Of a stretch of DNA of 64,000 bases, positions 33,716 through 45,300 are shown in pieces (position 1 is the first letter of the stretch; every line of letters starts with the position of its first letter). Made by a program: the position numbers and the translations under genes. A model generated the notes under the pieces. It worked only from the letters and a program-made list of their open reading frames with translations. It had not been told where the DNA came from and did not search any database. Origin of the DNA: Nemertoderma westbladi (lineage: Eukaryota; Xenacoelomorpha; Nemertodermatida; Nemertodermatidae); NCBI GenBank assembly GCA_032718475.1, contig JAUCBJ010000688.1, positions 1 to 64,000 of the forward strand, written 5' to 3'.

Positions 33716-35086
33716 AGTTCGGGGAATAAAATGAACAAAGAATCCCAATTAGGAACAACCATCGAACATGCGACTGTATTATACAATAATTACATAACCT
33801 CACTTTGTGATATTTACTACAATAGAACAGAGAGACTCTTTGCACAGATAAAATAACCAACGAACAATATCTAATATTAAACAAACAGACATACATTCTA
33901 TATTTATTACTGTGATATTGAAACACGTTGTATCACTAGACGCTTTCTACACCTATTGTATATAATCGCAATAAAGTCAACGCCTTTAATGACGTCATTA
34001 TTTTAAATTAATAATTACTTGAAGTCTCAATAATAGAGATATTAAAAAGTAGCAATACCAATTATTTATAATTTAAGTAGTAATAAAAAGGTAAAAGGTT
34101 TACTGTTTCAGTAAGTCCTCATTCATTATAAAATAATGTACTTTTTACGGTTCAAAATAAATGCTAATAAAAACGAATCGCTTAAGATGTTGAAAATTAT
34201 AAGAAATTAAGACATTTAAAGACGTTGACCACAATATTACACAAAATATAAAAATTATATAGTATATTGTTGAAATCCAATGGAAATTTACTGTAAAACA
34301 AAACATTATAAACCAAACGTGTTTGCCTTTTAACATTACTTACCAATACAAACACTACACTTTCCGTTTACTTAATTACTTACTTAACTACGTTAATTGT
34401 AATAAAATTCACTACATAAAATTAAAAAATACCAAATTTAATTAATTAATAACAGTAATTGGCAAAAAACGAGTTTGTAATTATTATAAGCAATTGGACT
34501 AAAAAGGAATCTTGCTAAATGAGTTTGTTCAGCTAGTTCCCGCTAGGGGGACTCTGTTTATGCACCAAATTTATTCGCGTGCCGAATTTATTCCCATAAT
34601 TGCCCGTCGATGACTATAATTACTCAAACTAAGTAGAGTTGAAAATATCAACGTCTACGTAGTTCAGTAAACAATGTTCAACTCTATATTTAGTATGAAT
34701 GCCCCCGTAACCTGGGCGATGAACTACCTTAAAGCTATAATCATCACCCCTCATTGCGATGGGACGCGGTGTATTTGAAATAATATAATTTATACGCCGT
34801 ATCTCTTTAACTGGCCTGTATGTTCATATCGAGCGCGGTGTGTTTAAACGGAATAAATTCGGCACGCGACTCAAAACTACACTCTCCTCTCCATTACATT
34901 ACCAGGTTTGCTGCGCGCACCCACTTTGCTGCGGGCATCCCGCTTGCTGGAGGCGAAAGTTTTGCTGCGACCACCCAGAATGATACAAAGGTAAATCACG
35001 CAGTTTGTTACGAAAAACCATTTTGCCGCGAGCACCGTTGAAAAAAGAGCATCCTGTTTGCCGTGACGAGTACAACTGAGCACCCA
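33716..35086. other. Intergenic flank beyond the UNC5 3' end
   Basis: AT-rich to ~34500, then more mixed. It contains an exact 20-bp inverted repeat (34575-34594 / 34850-34869) and, at 34905-35070, several decayed direct copies of a TTTGCTGCGNGCACCC-like word. No gene is recognisable. Confidence 0.6.
34575..34869. repeat. Exact 20-bp inverted repeat, possible small MITE
   Basis: TCGCGTGCCGAATTTATTCC at 34575-34594 is exactly reverse-complemented at 34850-34869, with 255 bp between. There is no ORF inside. No target duplication was found just outside the arms. Confidence 0.6.
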
Positions 35087-35087
35087 G

Positions 35088-35093
35088 TTTATT
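35088..35093 (-). terminator. Candidate UNC5 poly(A) signal
   Basis: AATAAA on the minus strand lies about 95 nt downstream of the UNC5 stop codon at 35187-35189. Confidence 0.4.
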
Positions 35094-35186
35094 AATTATT
35101 TAAGTCTTAATAAATAGACCAAATTCATTTACTGAGCCAGAATAGCACTTCCATATACACAACTATAAGCAGGCCGCTAGAGGGCG

Positions 35187-36334
35187 TTAGCAGACGACAT
35201 CCCATTGGCTGAGTTCCTGCTCCACATATATACCGGCGTCCCTACGGCCCATCACGTCCAGTATATGAATGAGTTCGGGTACTGCAGTGGTGTCCCGGTT
35301 GCGGGCCTCCCACAGATCCAGTATGTGCTCCGTGGGACTCGATTTGGTAGCGAAATAGTTTATATACCTAAACAAAGTAATAATATAATAATATAAATAT
35401 ATAATAATACAAAGTAATATAAAGTAAACTCTAGTGAGGGAAAGTACAATCAAACTATACAGATAAACAAGGTTGGTATCTTTACCTCCTTGTGTTGGTT
35501 TGTTACTCAACTCATACAATCCCATGACTCACCTATCGACTTGTAATTGGCGAGCTAACATCCTCCAATCGTTGCCCTGTAGATTGGGGGGATCCAACCA
35601 GAGACACAGCTTGTGTTTCACGTGACTGGGTAGCCGGAATACCACGCCCTCGTTGGCTTGGTGCGCCCCCGAACTGTTACACGAGGAACCACCATCGCGG
35701 ATCTGTAGTTGCAGCATCACGTCGCTAGGCTGTGTAAGAAAATAATAATAATGATATAGAAACATGAATGTTAAACTGTGTTGCTTTTAAATGTGACGGA
35801 TTTTATGCTTTTGGTGATGGGAAACTATGGAATTAAAGATAACGATAGCATTTTATGGTACGTTGATTAAACTGTTACGTAGCTGAATTTAATAGGGATT
35901 GGATCGAATGAGACGAAGGACCGAAAGTGGCTTCGTCTTCCAAAGTCCCGCTTTCTCCTTTCAAAAACTTAACTGTAACATGTGCTATTGACTCTCGTTT
36001 ATTGTTTTGGTTAGAAAAACGTGCCACTGGAACCTGTTCCTTTCCCTTAATCTACCTATTCGCACCTTTATCCCATAACGACAAGGACCTTCGTCCTGTA
36101 ACCCTTTCAATACAAATACATTTCAAGATCCATTATTAATTAAATGTATCGCAGTAAACTAACCTCCCGTAGGTTATCGGAGACAATAATTGTCTGTCGA
36201 TCTTTACTCCTAGACTGTTGGTAGACCTGGACGCGGCAACTGATAAGGTGTACAGAGTGCTCAAGGTGCTCCAATGTGAAGGCGGCGTGCAGGGTGCACT
36301 GACTACCAGTCCACACGTGGGTGAAGGGAATCTC
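35187..36334 (-). CDS. UNC5: UNC5 UPA end and death-domain exons (3), stop codon
   Basis: Exon 36164-36334 codes EIPFTHVWTGSQCTLHAAFT and LEHLEHSVHLISCRVQVYQQ. Exon 35533-35729 codes MLQLQIRDGG, VVFRLPSHVKHKLCLWLD and NDWRMLARQLQVDR, the start of the death domain. Exon 35187-35367 codes YINYFATKSSPTEHILDLWE and the C-terminus ELSQWDVVC. Junctions: GAG|GTTAGT, AG|GTGAGT; acceptors TTTTTAG, TTACACAG, TTGTTTAG. The death domain transmits the pro-apoptotic signal of the unliganded receptor. Confidence 0.95.
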
Positions 36335-39300
36335 CTAAAAATGTTAACCAAATCATTTTATTCCTCAGAAAATAAACCGATAAAAATAATAAGACACTCT
36401 TTATGAGGGAAATGTAATTAATAGCCAGAGAGCAGTTTAGAGCACCGCGCGGAGATGTTATTATGTAGGTAGAGAATAAACATTAGGTTGAGGATAAACT
36501 TAGTTTATTGATTCTGGTTTATTGCCGCCCAGCACTATCTATGTTTAACGAGGTCGATTAAATCATAAAGTAGAACTGGAGTTGAGTTTTAGATATTATT
36601 ACACAGCCGAGTCTACGTGTGTGGGTTGACTTGTACTGTTTGTACCGTTTTGGGTACCTATTATGTACCAATTTGTGTACGTCTTGTACCTAGTATGTAC
36701 CAAGTTGTGTACCGTTTTGTACCTACTATGTACCAAGTTGTGTACTGTCTTGTACCTACTATGTACCAAGTTGTGTACTGTCTTGTACCTACTATGTACC
36801 AAGTTGTGTACTGTCTTGTACCTACTATGTACCAAGTTGTGTACTGTCTTGTACCTACTATGTACCAAGTTGTGTACTGTCTTGTACCTACTATGTACCA
36901 AGTTGTGTACCGTTTTGTACCTACTATGTACCAAGTTGTGTACTGTCTTGTACCTACTATGTACCAAGTTGTGTACTGTCTTGTACCTACTATGTACCAA
37001 GTTGTGTACCGTTTTGTACCTACTATGTACCAAGTTGTGTACTGTCTTGTACCTACTATGTACCAAGTTGTGTACTGTCTTGTACCTAGTACCAAGTTGT
37101 GTACTGTCTTGTACCTACTATGTACCAAGTTGTGTACTGTTTTGTACCTGTTCGACATTGTGTACCGTGTTGTATTCACCGGGTACGTACAACTCGCACT
37201 ACGCCTACCTGGTAATGAGTAGCGAGTTTACTCCTCCAACCCGGGTATATATCCTCGATCTGTAGACAAAGACTGCCGGCGTTGTCCGTGTAGACCAAGG
37301 TCCGCGGGTGGTCCAACAATCTGCCCCCCAGTCGGTGTTCCACGTCCAGGACGCATTCGAATCCGTCGCGGGTATCGTCGATGCAGTAGACGCGCACGTT
37401 GTAGTCCGCGCCGTGCCGCGCCGGTGCTGCGAACGCCGCGAGTCGCAGGAGTTTACTCGCGGGCTGCTGGTGGGAAGTCCCAACCATCCCGTACCGACTA
37501 GACAACTGGTCCAGCATTAGGAAACAGGATTTATCGTCCAGTTGGCAGTAAACTGTGCTGTTTATAGTTTCTTCACCTAATGTTTGTCGCTGCAAAAATA
37601 AATTGGTAAAAACAATTTACTTTTTGTAAAATTTATTGGTTTAAATAATAAATAATTAATTAATTAATAACTAAATAAATTATTAATTATTTGTAATAAA
37701 TTACAAACAATATTTAGTGGTTTCTAATAAATAACCACATCAATGTCAATAATAATTTATTAAAACCATAATATTACAAAATGAGAACCAATACGATTTC
37801 ATTATTAGATACTAAAAGTGGTAATTATGTAATCGAACTTACAGTCCATCTGGTTGGTTTATCGGGATGTGCGTCATTGGTTGCCACGGAGATCTTCCAG
37901 TGGTTGGGTTGGAGATGGGCGCAGTGACCGAGGCTGAGGATAACCGGCTTGGCGAAGTGTAGCCCGTGGGGGCCGCAGAGCACGACGGGAGAGAGGGCGG
38001 TCTCGTTGGTGGCGAGTCGGGGCCGGTCCCGGTCGTCCCGGGAGACCGCCACAAACATCTCCTCCGTGGTCCCCTTCGGGATGGCCCCCTCCGGGATCAG
38101 CAGACTGACCCCGCTGTCCGGGATGCAGAGACGGCCCCCCGCGTGGCCCACCTTCCCCCAGGCCAGACAGCTGGGGTCCACGTTGCCCGGGAGACCGCCC
38201 CCTAGCGGGGACTCGGGGCGCTCGCTGGGGCGGATCGGTTCGCAAGGTCGAGTGGGTTCGGGGTCGCATAACTCTGTTGTCATGTAGGGGGAGGGAGCGC
38301 CAGCAGGGTTGTCCTTGCGTTGCGAACAATGACCTGCGGGGGAGAAGGTTAAACCTACATGTAATGTAAGGAAATAAAGTAAAATACAAAAAATAGGAAA
38401 ATAAAGTTAATTATGCTACGGAAGGGAATAAAGTTAAATTACAAAAAGGGGAAAATATAATTATGTTTCAGAAGGAAATAAAGTACAATATCGACCTGCA
38501 AACAAAGAAAAATTACGGAATGAGAGAAAATTTTTAAATATATAGTGTTCTCATCAAACAAGCACTCAAAGGACTAAAAATCAATTAAAACAAATGAAAA
38601 TCCATCCCAAATGTTGGCCTAAAGCAAAATAACCAACCCAATGAAAACGGATCGATATTTCAAATCAATATACTGTAGACACAAGAAATAATTTCATTAG
38701 CCGTATAAACGTGAGTTATTGTCGTTATTCCATGTTAATTAGCCGTATAAACGTGCGTTATTGTCGTTATTCCAGGTTAATTAGCCGTATAAACGTGCGT
38801 TATTGTCGTTATTCCATGTTAATTAGCCGTATAAACGTGCGTTATTGTCGTTATTCCAGGTTAATTAGCCGTATAAACGTGCGTTATTGTCGTTATTCCA
38901 GGTTAATTAGCCGTATAAACGTGCGTTATTGTCGTTATTCCAGGTTAATTAGCCGTATAAACGTGCGTTATTGTCGTTATTCCATGTTAATTAGCCGTAT
39001 AAACGTGCGTTGTCGTTATTCCACTTTAATTAGCCGTATAAACGTGCGTTATTGTCGTTATTCCAGGTTAATTAGCCGTATAAACGTGCGTTATTGTCGT
39101 TATTCCATGTTAATTAGCCGTATAAACGTTCGTTGTCGTTATTCCACGTTAATTAGCCGTATAAACGTGCGTTATTGTCGTTATTCCACGTTAATTAGCC
39201 GTATAAACGTGCGTTATTGTCGTTATTCCAGGTTAATTAGCCGTATAAACGTGCGTTATTGTCGTTATTCCACGTTAATTAGCCGTATAAACGTGCGTTG

Positions 39301-42300
39301 TCGTTATTCCACGTTAATTAGCCGTATAAACGTGCGTTATTGTCGTTATTCCACGTTAATTAGCCGCATAAACGTGCGTTATTGTCGTTATTCCAGGTTA
39401 ATTAGCCGTATAAACGTGCGTTATTGTCGTTATTCCACGTTAATTAGCCGTATAAACGTGCGTTATTGTCGTTATTCCAGGTTAATTAGCCGTATAAACG
39501 TGCGTTATTGTCGTTATTCCACGTTAATTAGCCGTATAAACGTGCGTAATTGTCGTTATTCCATGTTAATTAGCCGTATAAACGAGCGTTATTGTCGTTA
39601 TTCCATGTTAATTAGCCGTATAAACGTGCGTTATTGTCGTTATTCCACGTTAATTAGCCTTATAAACGTGCGTTATTGTCGTTATTCCATGTTAATTAGC
39701 CGTATAAACGTGCGTTATTGTCGTTATTCCAGGTTAATTAGCCGTATAAACGTGCGTTATTGTCGTTATTCCATGTTAATTAGCCGTATAAACGTGCGTT
39801 ATTGTCGTTATTCCAGGTTAATTAGCCGTATAAACGTGCGTTATTGTCGTTATTCCAGGTTAATTAGCCGTATAAACGTGCGTTATTGTCGTTATTCCAT
39901 GTTAATTAGCCGTATAAACGAGCGTTATTGTCGTTATTCCATGTTAATTAGCCGTATAAACGTGCGTTATTGTCGTTATTCCACGTTAATTAGCCTTATA
40001 AACGTGCGTTATTGTCGTTATTCCATGTTAATTAGCCGTATAAACGTGCGTTATTGTCGTTATTCCAGGTTAATTAGCCGTATAAACGTGCGTTATTGTC
40101 GTTATTCCATGTTAATTAGCCGTATAAACGTGCGTTATTGTCGTTATTCCAGGTTAATTAGCCGTATAAACGTGCGTTATTGTCGTTATTCCAGGTTAAT
40201 TAGCCGTATAAACGTGCGTTATTGTCGTTATTCCAGGTTAATTAGCCGTATAAACGTGCGTTATTGTCGTTATTCCACGTTAATTAGCCGTATAAACATG
40301 CGTTATTGTCGTTATTCCATGTTAATTAGCCGTATAAACGTGCGTTATTGTCGTTATTCCATGTTAATTAGCCGTATAAACGTGCGTTATTGTCGTTATT
40401 CCACGTTAATTAGCCTTATAAACGTGCGTTATTGTCGTTATTCCAGGTTAATTAGCCTTATAAACGTGCGTTATTGTCGTTATTCCAGGTTAATTAGCCG
40501 TATAAACGTGCGTTATTGTCGTTATTCCAGGTTAATTAGCCGTATAAACGTGCGTTATTGTCGTTATTCCAGGTTAATTAGCCGTATAAACGTGCGTTAT
40601 TGTCGTTATTCCATGTTAATTAGCCGTATAAACGTGCGTTATTGTCGTTATTCCAGGTTAATTAGCCGTATAAACGTGCGTTATTGTCGTTATTCCAGGT
40701 TAATTAGCCGTATAAACGTGCGTTATTGTCGTTATTCCAGGTTAATTAGCCGTATAAACGTGCGTTATTGTCGTTATTCCACGTTAATTAGCCGTATAAA
40801 CATGCGTTATTGTCGTTATTCCATGTTAATTAGCCGTATAAACGTGCGTTATTGTCGTTATTCCATGTTAATTAGCCGTATAAACGTGCGTTATTGTCGT
40901 TATTCCACGTTAATTAGCCTTATAAACGTGCGTTATTGTCGTTATTCCATGTTAATTAGCCGTATAAACGTGCGTTATTGTCGTTATTCCACGTTAATTA
41001 GCCTTATAAACGTGCGTTATTGTCGTTATTCCAGGTTAATTAGCCGTATAAACGTGCGTTATTGTCGTTATTCCATGTTAATTAGCCGTATAAACGTGCG
41101 TTATTGTCGTTATTCCATGTTAATTAGCCGTATAAACGTGCGTTATTGTCGTTATTCCACGTTAATTAGCCTTATAAACGTGCGTTATTGTCGTTATTCC
41201 AGGTTAATTAGCCGTATAAACGTGCGTTATTGTCGTTATTCCATGTTAATTAGCCGTATAAACGTGCGTTATTGTCGTTATTCCACGTTAATTAGCCGTA
41301 TAAACGTGCGTTATTGTCGTCATTCCAGGTTAATTAGCCGTATAAACGTGCGTTATTGTCGTTATTCCAGGTTAATTAGCCGTATAAACGTGCGTTATTG
41401 TCGTTATTCCACGTTAATTAGCCTTATAAACGTGCGTTATTGTCGTTATTCCATGTTAATTAGCCGTATAAACGTGCGTTATTGTCGTTATTCCAGGTTA
41501 ATTAGCCGTATAAACGTGCGTTATTGTCGTTATTCCATGTTAATTAGCCGTATAAACGTGCGTTATTGTCGTTATTCCAGGTTAATTAGCCGTATAAACG
41601 TGCGTTATTGTCGTTATTCCAGGTTAATTAGTCGTATAAACGTGAGTTATTGTCGTTATTCCAGGTTAATTAGCCGTATAAACGTGCGTTATTGTCGTTA
41701 TTCCAGGTTAATTAGCCGTATAAACGTGCGTTATTGTCGTTATTCCACGTTAATTAGCCGTATAAACGTGCGTTATTGTCGTTATTCCACGTTAATTAGC
41801 CGTATAAACGTGCGTTATTGTCGTTATTCCAGGTTAATTAGCCGTATAAACATGCGTTATTGTCGTTATTCCACGTTAATTAGCCGTATAAACGTGCGTT
41901 GTCGTTATTCCACGTTAATTAGCCGTATAAACGTGCGTTATTGTCGTTATTCCAGGTTAATTAGCCGTATAAACATGCGTTATTGTCGTTATTCCAGGTT
42001 AATCAGCCGTATAAACATGCGTTATTGTCGTTATTCCACGTTAATTAGCCGTATAAACGTGCGTTATTGTCGTTATTCCAGGTTAATTAGCCGTATAAAC
42101 GTGCGTTATTGTCGTTATTCCAGGTTAATTAGCCGTATAAACATGCGTTATTGTCGTTATTCCACGTTAATTAGCCGTATAAACGTGCGTTATTGTCGTT
42201 ATTCCAGGTTAATTAGCCGTATAAACGTGCGTTATTGTCGTTATTCCAGGTTAATTAGCCGTATAAACGTGCGTTATTGTCGTTATTCCACGTTAATTAG

Positions 42301-45300
42301 CCGTATAAACGTGCGTTATTGTCGTTATTCCAGGTTAATTAGCCGTATAAACGTGCGTTATTGTCGTTATTCCAGGTTAATTAGCCGTATAAACGTGCGT
42401 TATTGTCGTTATTCCAGGTTAATTAGCTGTATAAAGATTGACTTTTTTAATAATTTATTTATCTATCAACTTTTACGACTTATTATTTGAATATTTATTA
42501 TATTTTAATTTGACGGAAAATTTAGTTAATAACTTATCGCCGACGGACCTGAGTCGTATCCGTTGCTACGCAACTGGTAGTCGCCGCAGTTGACCGGCTC
42601 GCTAGGCACGGCGTAGTGGTCCGGGGTGATGGAGGAGGCCGTGTAGCAACCGGGGGAGGGGGTCATCGTGCTGAGGGGGGCGGGGGCAACGGTGGCGCCC
42701 CCGCGGGGGGAAACCATGGCGTGGACGTTCAACGGGTTCACCGTCATATGGGGGGGCGGGGGGCGGAATAGGGGCAGCTGAGGGGGCGGAGGGGGCGGGT
42801 CCGCGTGGATCAGGGGCGCCGTGTGGTAGGGGGAGATGGCGGGAGTGCCCCCCGAGCCGGGGGGGCACGCGTGAGTAACGTCCGGGATGGAACACGGGGG
42901 CTTCAGAATACCCGCGCCTAAGAAACAATAGCAAACAGGAGAGAGTTAAAGCGAGCAACAAAAATATGGTAAAACAATAAATAGTTGGATATTCTTATCA
43001 AATATAAATTAATATTTAAATATTATTTATGGAAAACTAAATTCACGGTATTTCACTCAGCACTATATTTATACCTGTACTGGCATACAGTACCGGTACT
43101 CGATTAATTTATAATTATCACCTCAACATATAAACTTATAAAATGCTATATGACGACACACTCTGCGTTAAAATGAGTTGATAAAGTTTCAAGTTTTGAT
43201 TTTTTTTATTATTTATGTTTTAAATATTTTATCACAAAAAGAGTCGAAATATATTTCACTTTTCACTTACTGTTAACGGATCCAGTATGACTCATTGTAC
43301 CGTCATTCAAAGGCATGAGGATGTGATTGGTGGGTTTTATTACTCCGTTCCCGTTGTAAACGTTAGGTGGAGCCGTGTAACCCGTATTAGGACCGATATT
43401 GTAGCCTAGAATAAAAAAATACAGATTAAATATTACTTAGAAGTATTCTATAATTAATAGCCGCGGATTAAGGGCTCTTTGGAGTATAAACAGTAGTTGA
43501 TAGAGAGTTTAACGATGAATACAATACCAGAGTACTAGCCTACGCTGCCCTAGACAGTATACGGTCTAATACTCTGTAAAATATAAAGATATGGTGGTGG
43601 GAAATTTAAATTTATATTATGCTTTGTAAAACACAAGTTCAAATTGTCTACAACTATAAATATTTGATTTAAGCAAAATAACTTTAAATGCATCTTAAAA
43701 TTAAAAACAGGTAGAAATCAATGTGTTGAAAAAAGATTTAATGTTTCCTGAAACTGGTTAATAAAATGTGCGTCAATGATATTGTTTCTGTGACACTGAC
43801 CTCTGTCTGCCTGATGGTAGGCACCGCGTCTGGACCGGTGACCTTTGCGTTGGACAAGGAATACGATGAGCGCGATAACAGCGACAAGGACGAGCACAGC
43901 GACAACTAGACCGATATAGAGTGCGACATCCTGGGTGGATGAGCCTGGAGCTGGAAGGAAAACAATTTAATTTCATTAATAACTTTAACTCAATTACTAT
44001 TTTGTAACAACTGTTAAAAAACAAATTATATTAGTTAAAACTTTAAAGTTAATTTTGTATTTTTTTGGAATTTAATTATTTTTGGTGGTCCGGTTATTTT
44101 CTTTCTTTTCCCCTAATATTTTTCACGTGGTTTATAAATTTAACAATATGTTTCCACGAGAAATAATGGTTTACACCGATTTACATCAAAAATGTGGCCG
44201 TCAACATGGTGCCGGTAAATAGGATTTTATGACTTTTAAAGAACATGGGATCACAGGGACACAAAGTCTGCGAAAAGCACAGTAAACGGGTATTATAAAC
44301 GCCGAGGGTGACACATAGGAAACCTGTAAGCCAACCATTCATCGAATGACAAATTAATTTTGCGTAAATACGAAGTAACTTTTAAATAAAAGCCGATCTA
44401 AACCGAGTTAGGGAAGGAATAAAGCCAGTGTTAGCTCAAATAATTCCCCGGTGTAATTTCCTATGAGGCCAACCTGTAGCTAATTCCCAAACATTCCAGT
44501 ATGCCGGGAATACTGGCTTTTAATACCAAACTAACAGTAACTCTATAGATTCTATATTTATACCGGTTTAAAATTCTCGTGCAATCAGCTCCATACGGAC
44601 CGAGGGAATGCAGGAGGTAGAAGGCACTCGAAACGACCGGGAAGTGATGAAATTAGTCGTAGAGCGGGGGAATAACGACAACTTGTCCGAGCGAGTAACC
44701 CCACTCGAGGAAAACTGTTTAACTTTGGTTTACCGGTGGTTCACATAAAACTGTATAGCCGTTTATGGAACAGTGGCGGTTGGGGAGTTTAATTGGGATC
44801 AATGGATGGAAAAATAGATAAGTTTGGGAATAAACGTGAATTATATGCGATGGAATTCGCTACAAATCTAATTTTGGAAATATTCGAAAGCAAATTAAAT
44901 TATAAGAAGAAAAATAGTTATAAATTATTCAAGTTATAAAAATATCATTTAACATTGAATTTATTGATACATTTATACTGGCCGCATATTAAAATAATAA
45001 TTTGGCAGTAATAATAGATTGATTGTTTTTATAAACGGACTAACCTGTTCTTGGAGTATCTTCCGACGGGTGTACATGCCCCCCGGTGCCCCCGCCGCCC
45101 CCGGGCGCGGTACAATGCCCCCCGGTACAGTTAGCGACCTCTATCGGCGAGCCGGGGCAGTTGAGACCGTCGCTTTTAGGGGCGGGATTGTCGCAGACCC
45201 TGCGTCTACGTTTCTCGCACTCGGGGCTGCAGGCGGCCCAGGGTCCCCAGACACCCCAACCCCCGTCGACCACACACATTGTGCTGCAGTCCGTCGACTG

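Noticed and set aside
36599-37265. Repeat ORFs around 36.6-37.2 kb
   Set aside because: They are frames through the 34-bp minisatellite. Only the minus-strand UPA exon (37209-37589) next to it is coding.
37949-38287. Plus-strand GC-rich ORFs opposite the ZU5 exon
   Set aside because: They are antisense shadows; the minus frame has clear ZU5 homology and splice sites.
38711-42490. 1,259-codon plus-strand ORF
   Set aside because: It consists of 42/39-bp repeat units in an UNC5 intron, antisense to the gene, and ends as soon as the repeat ends.
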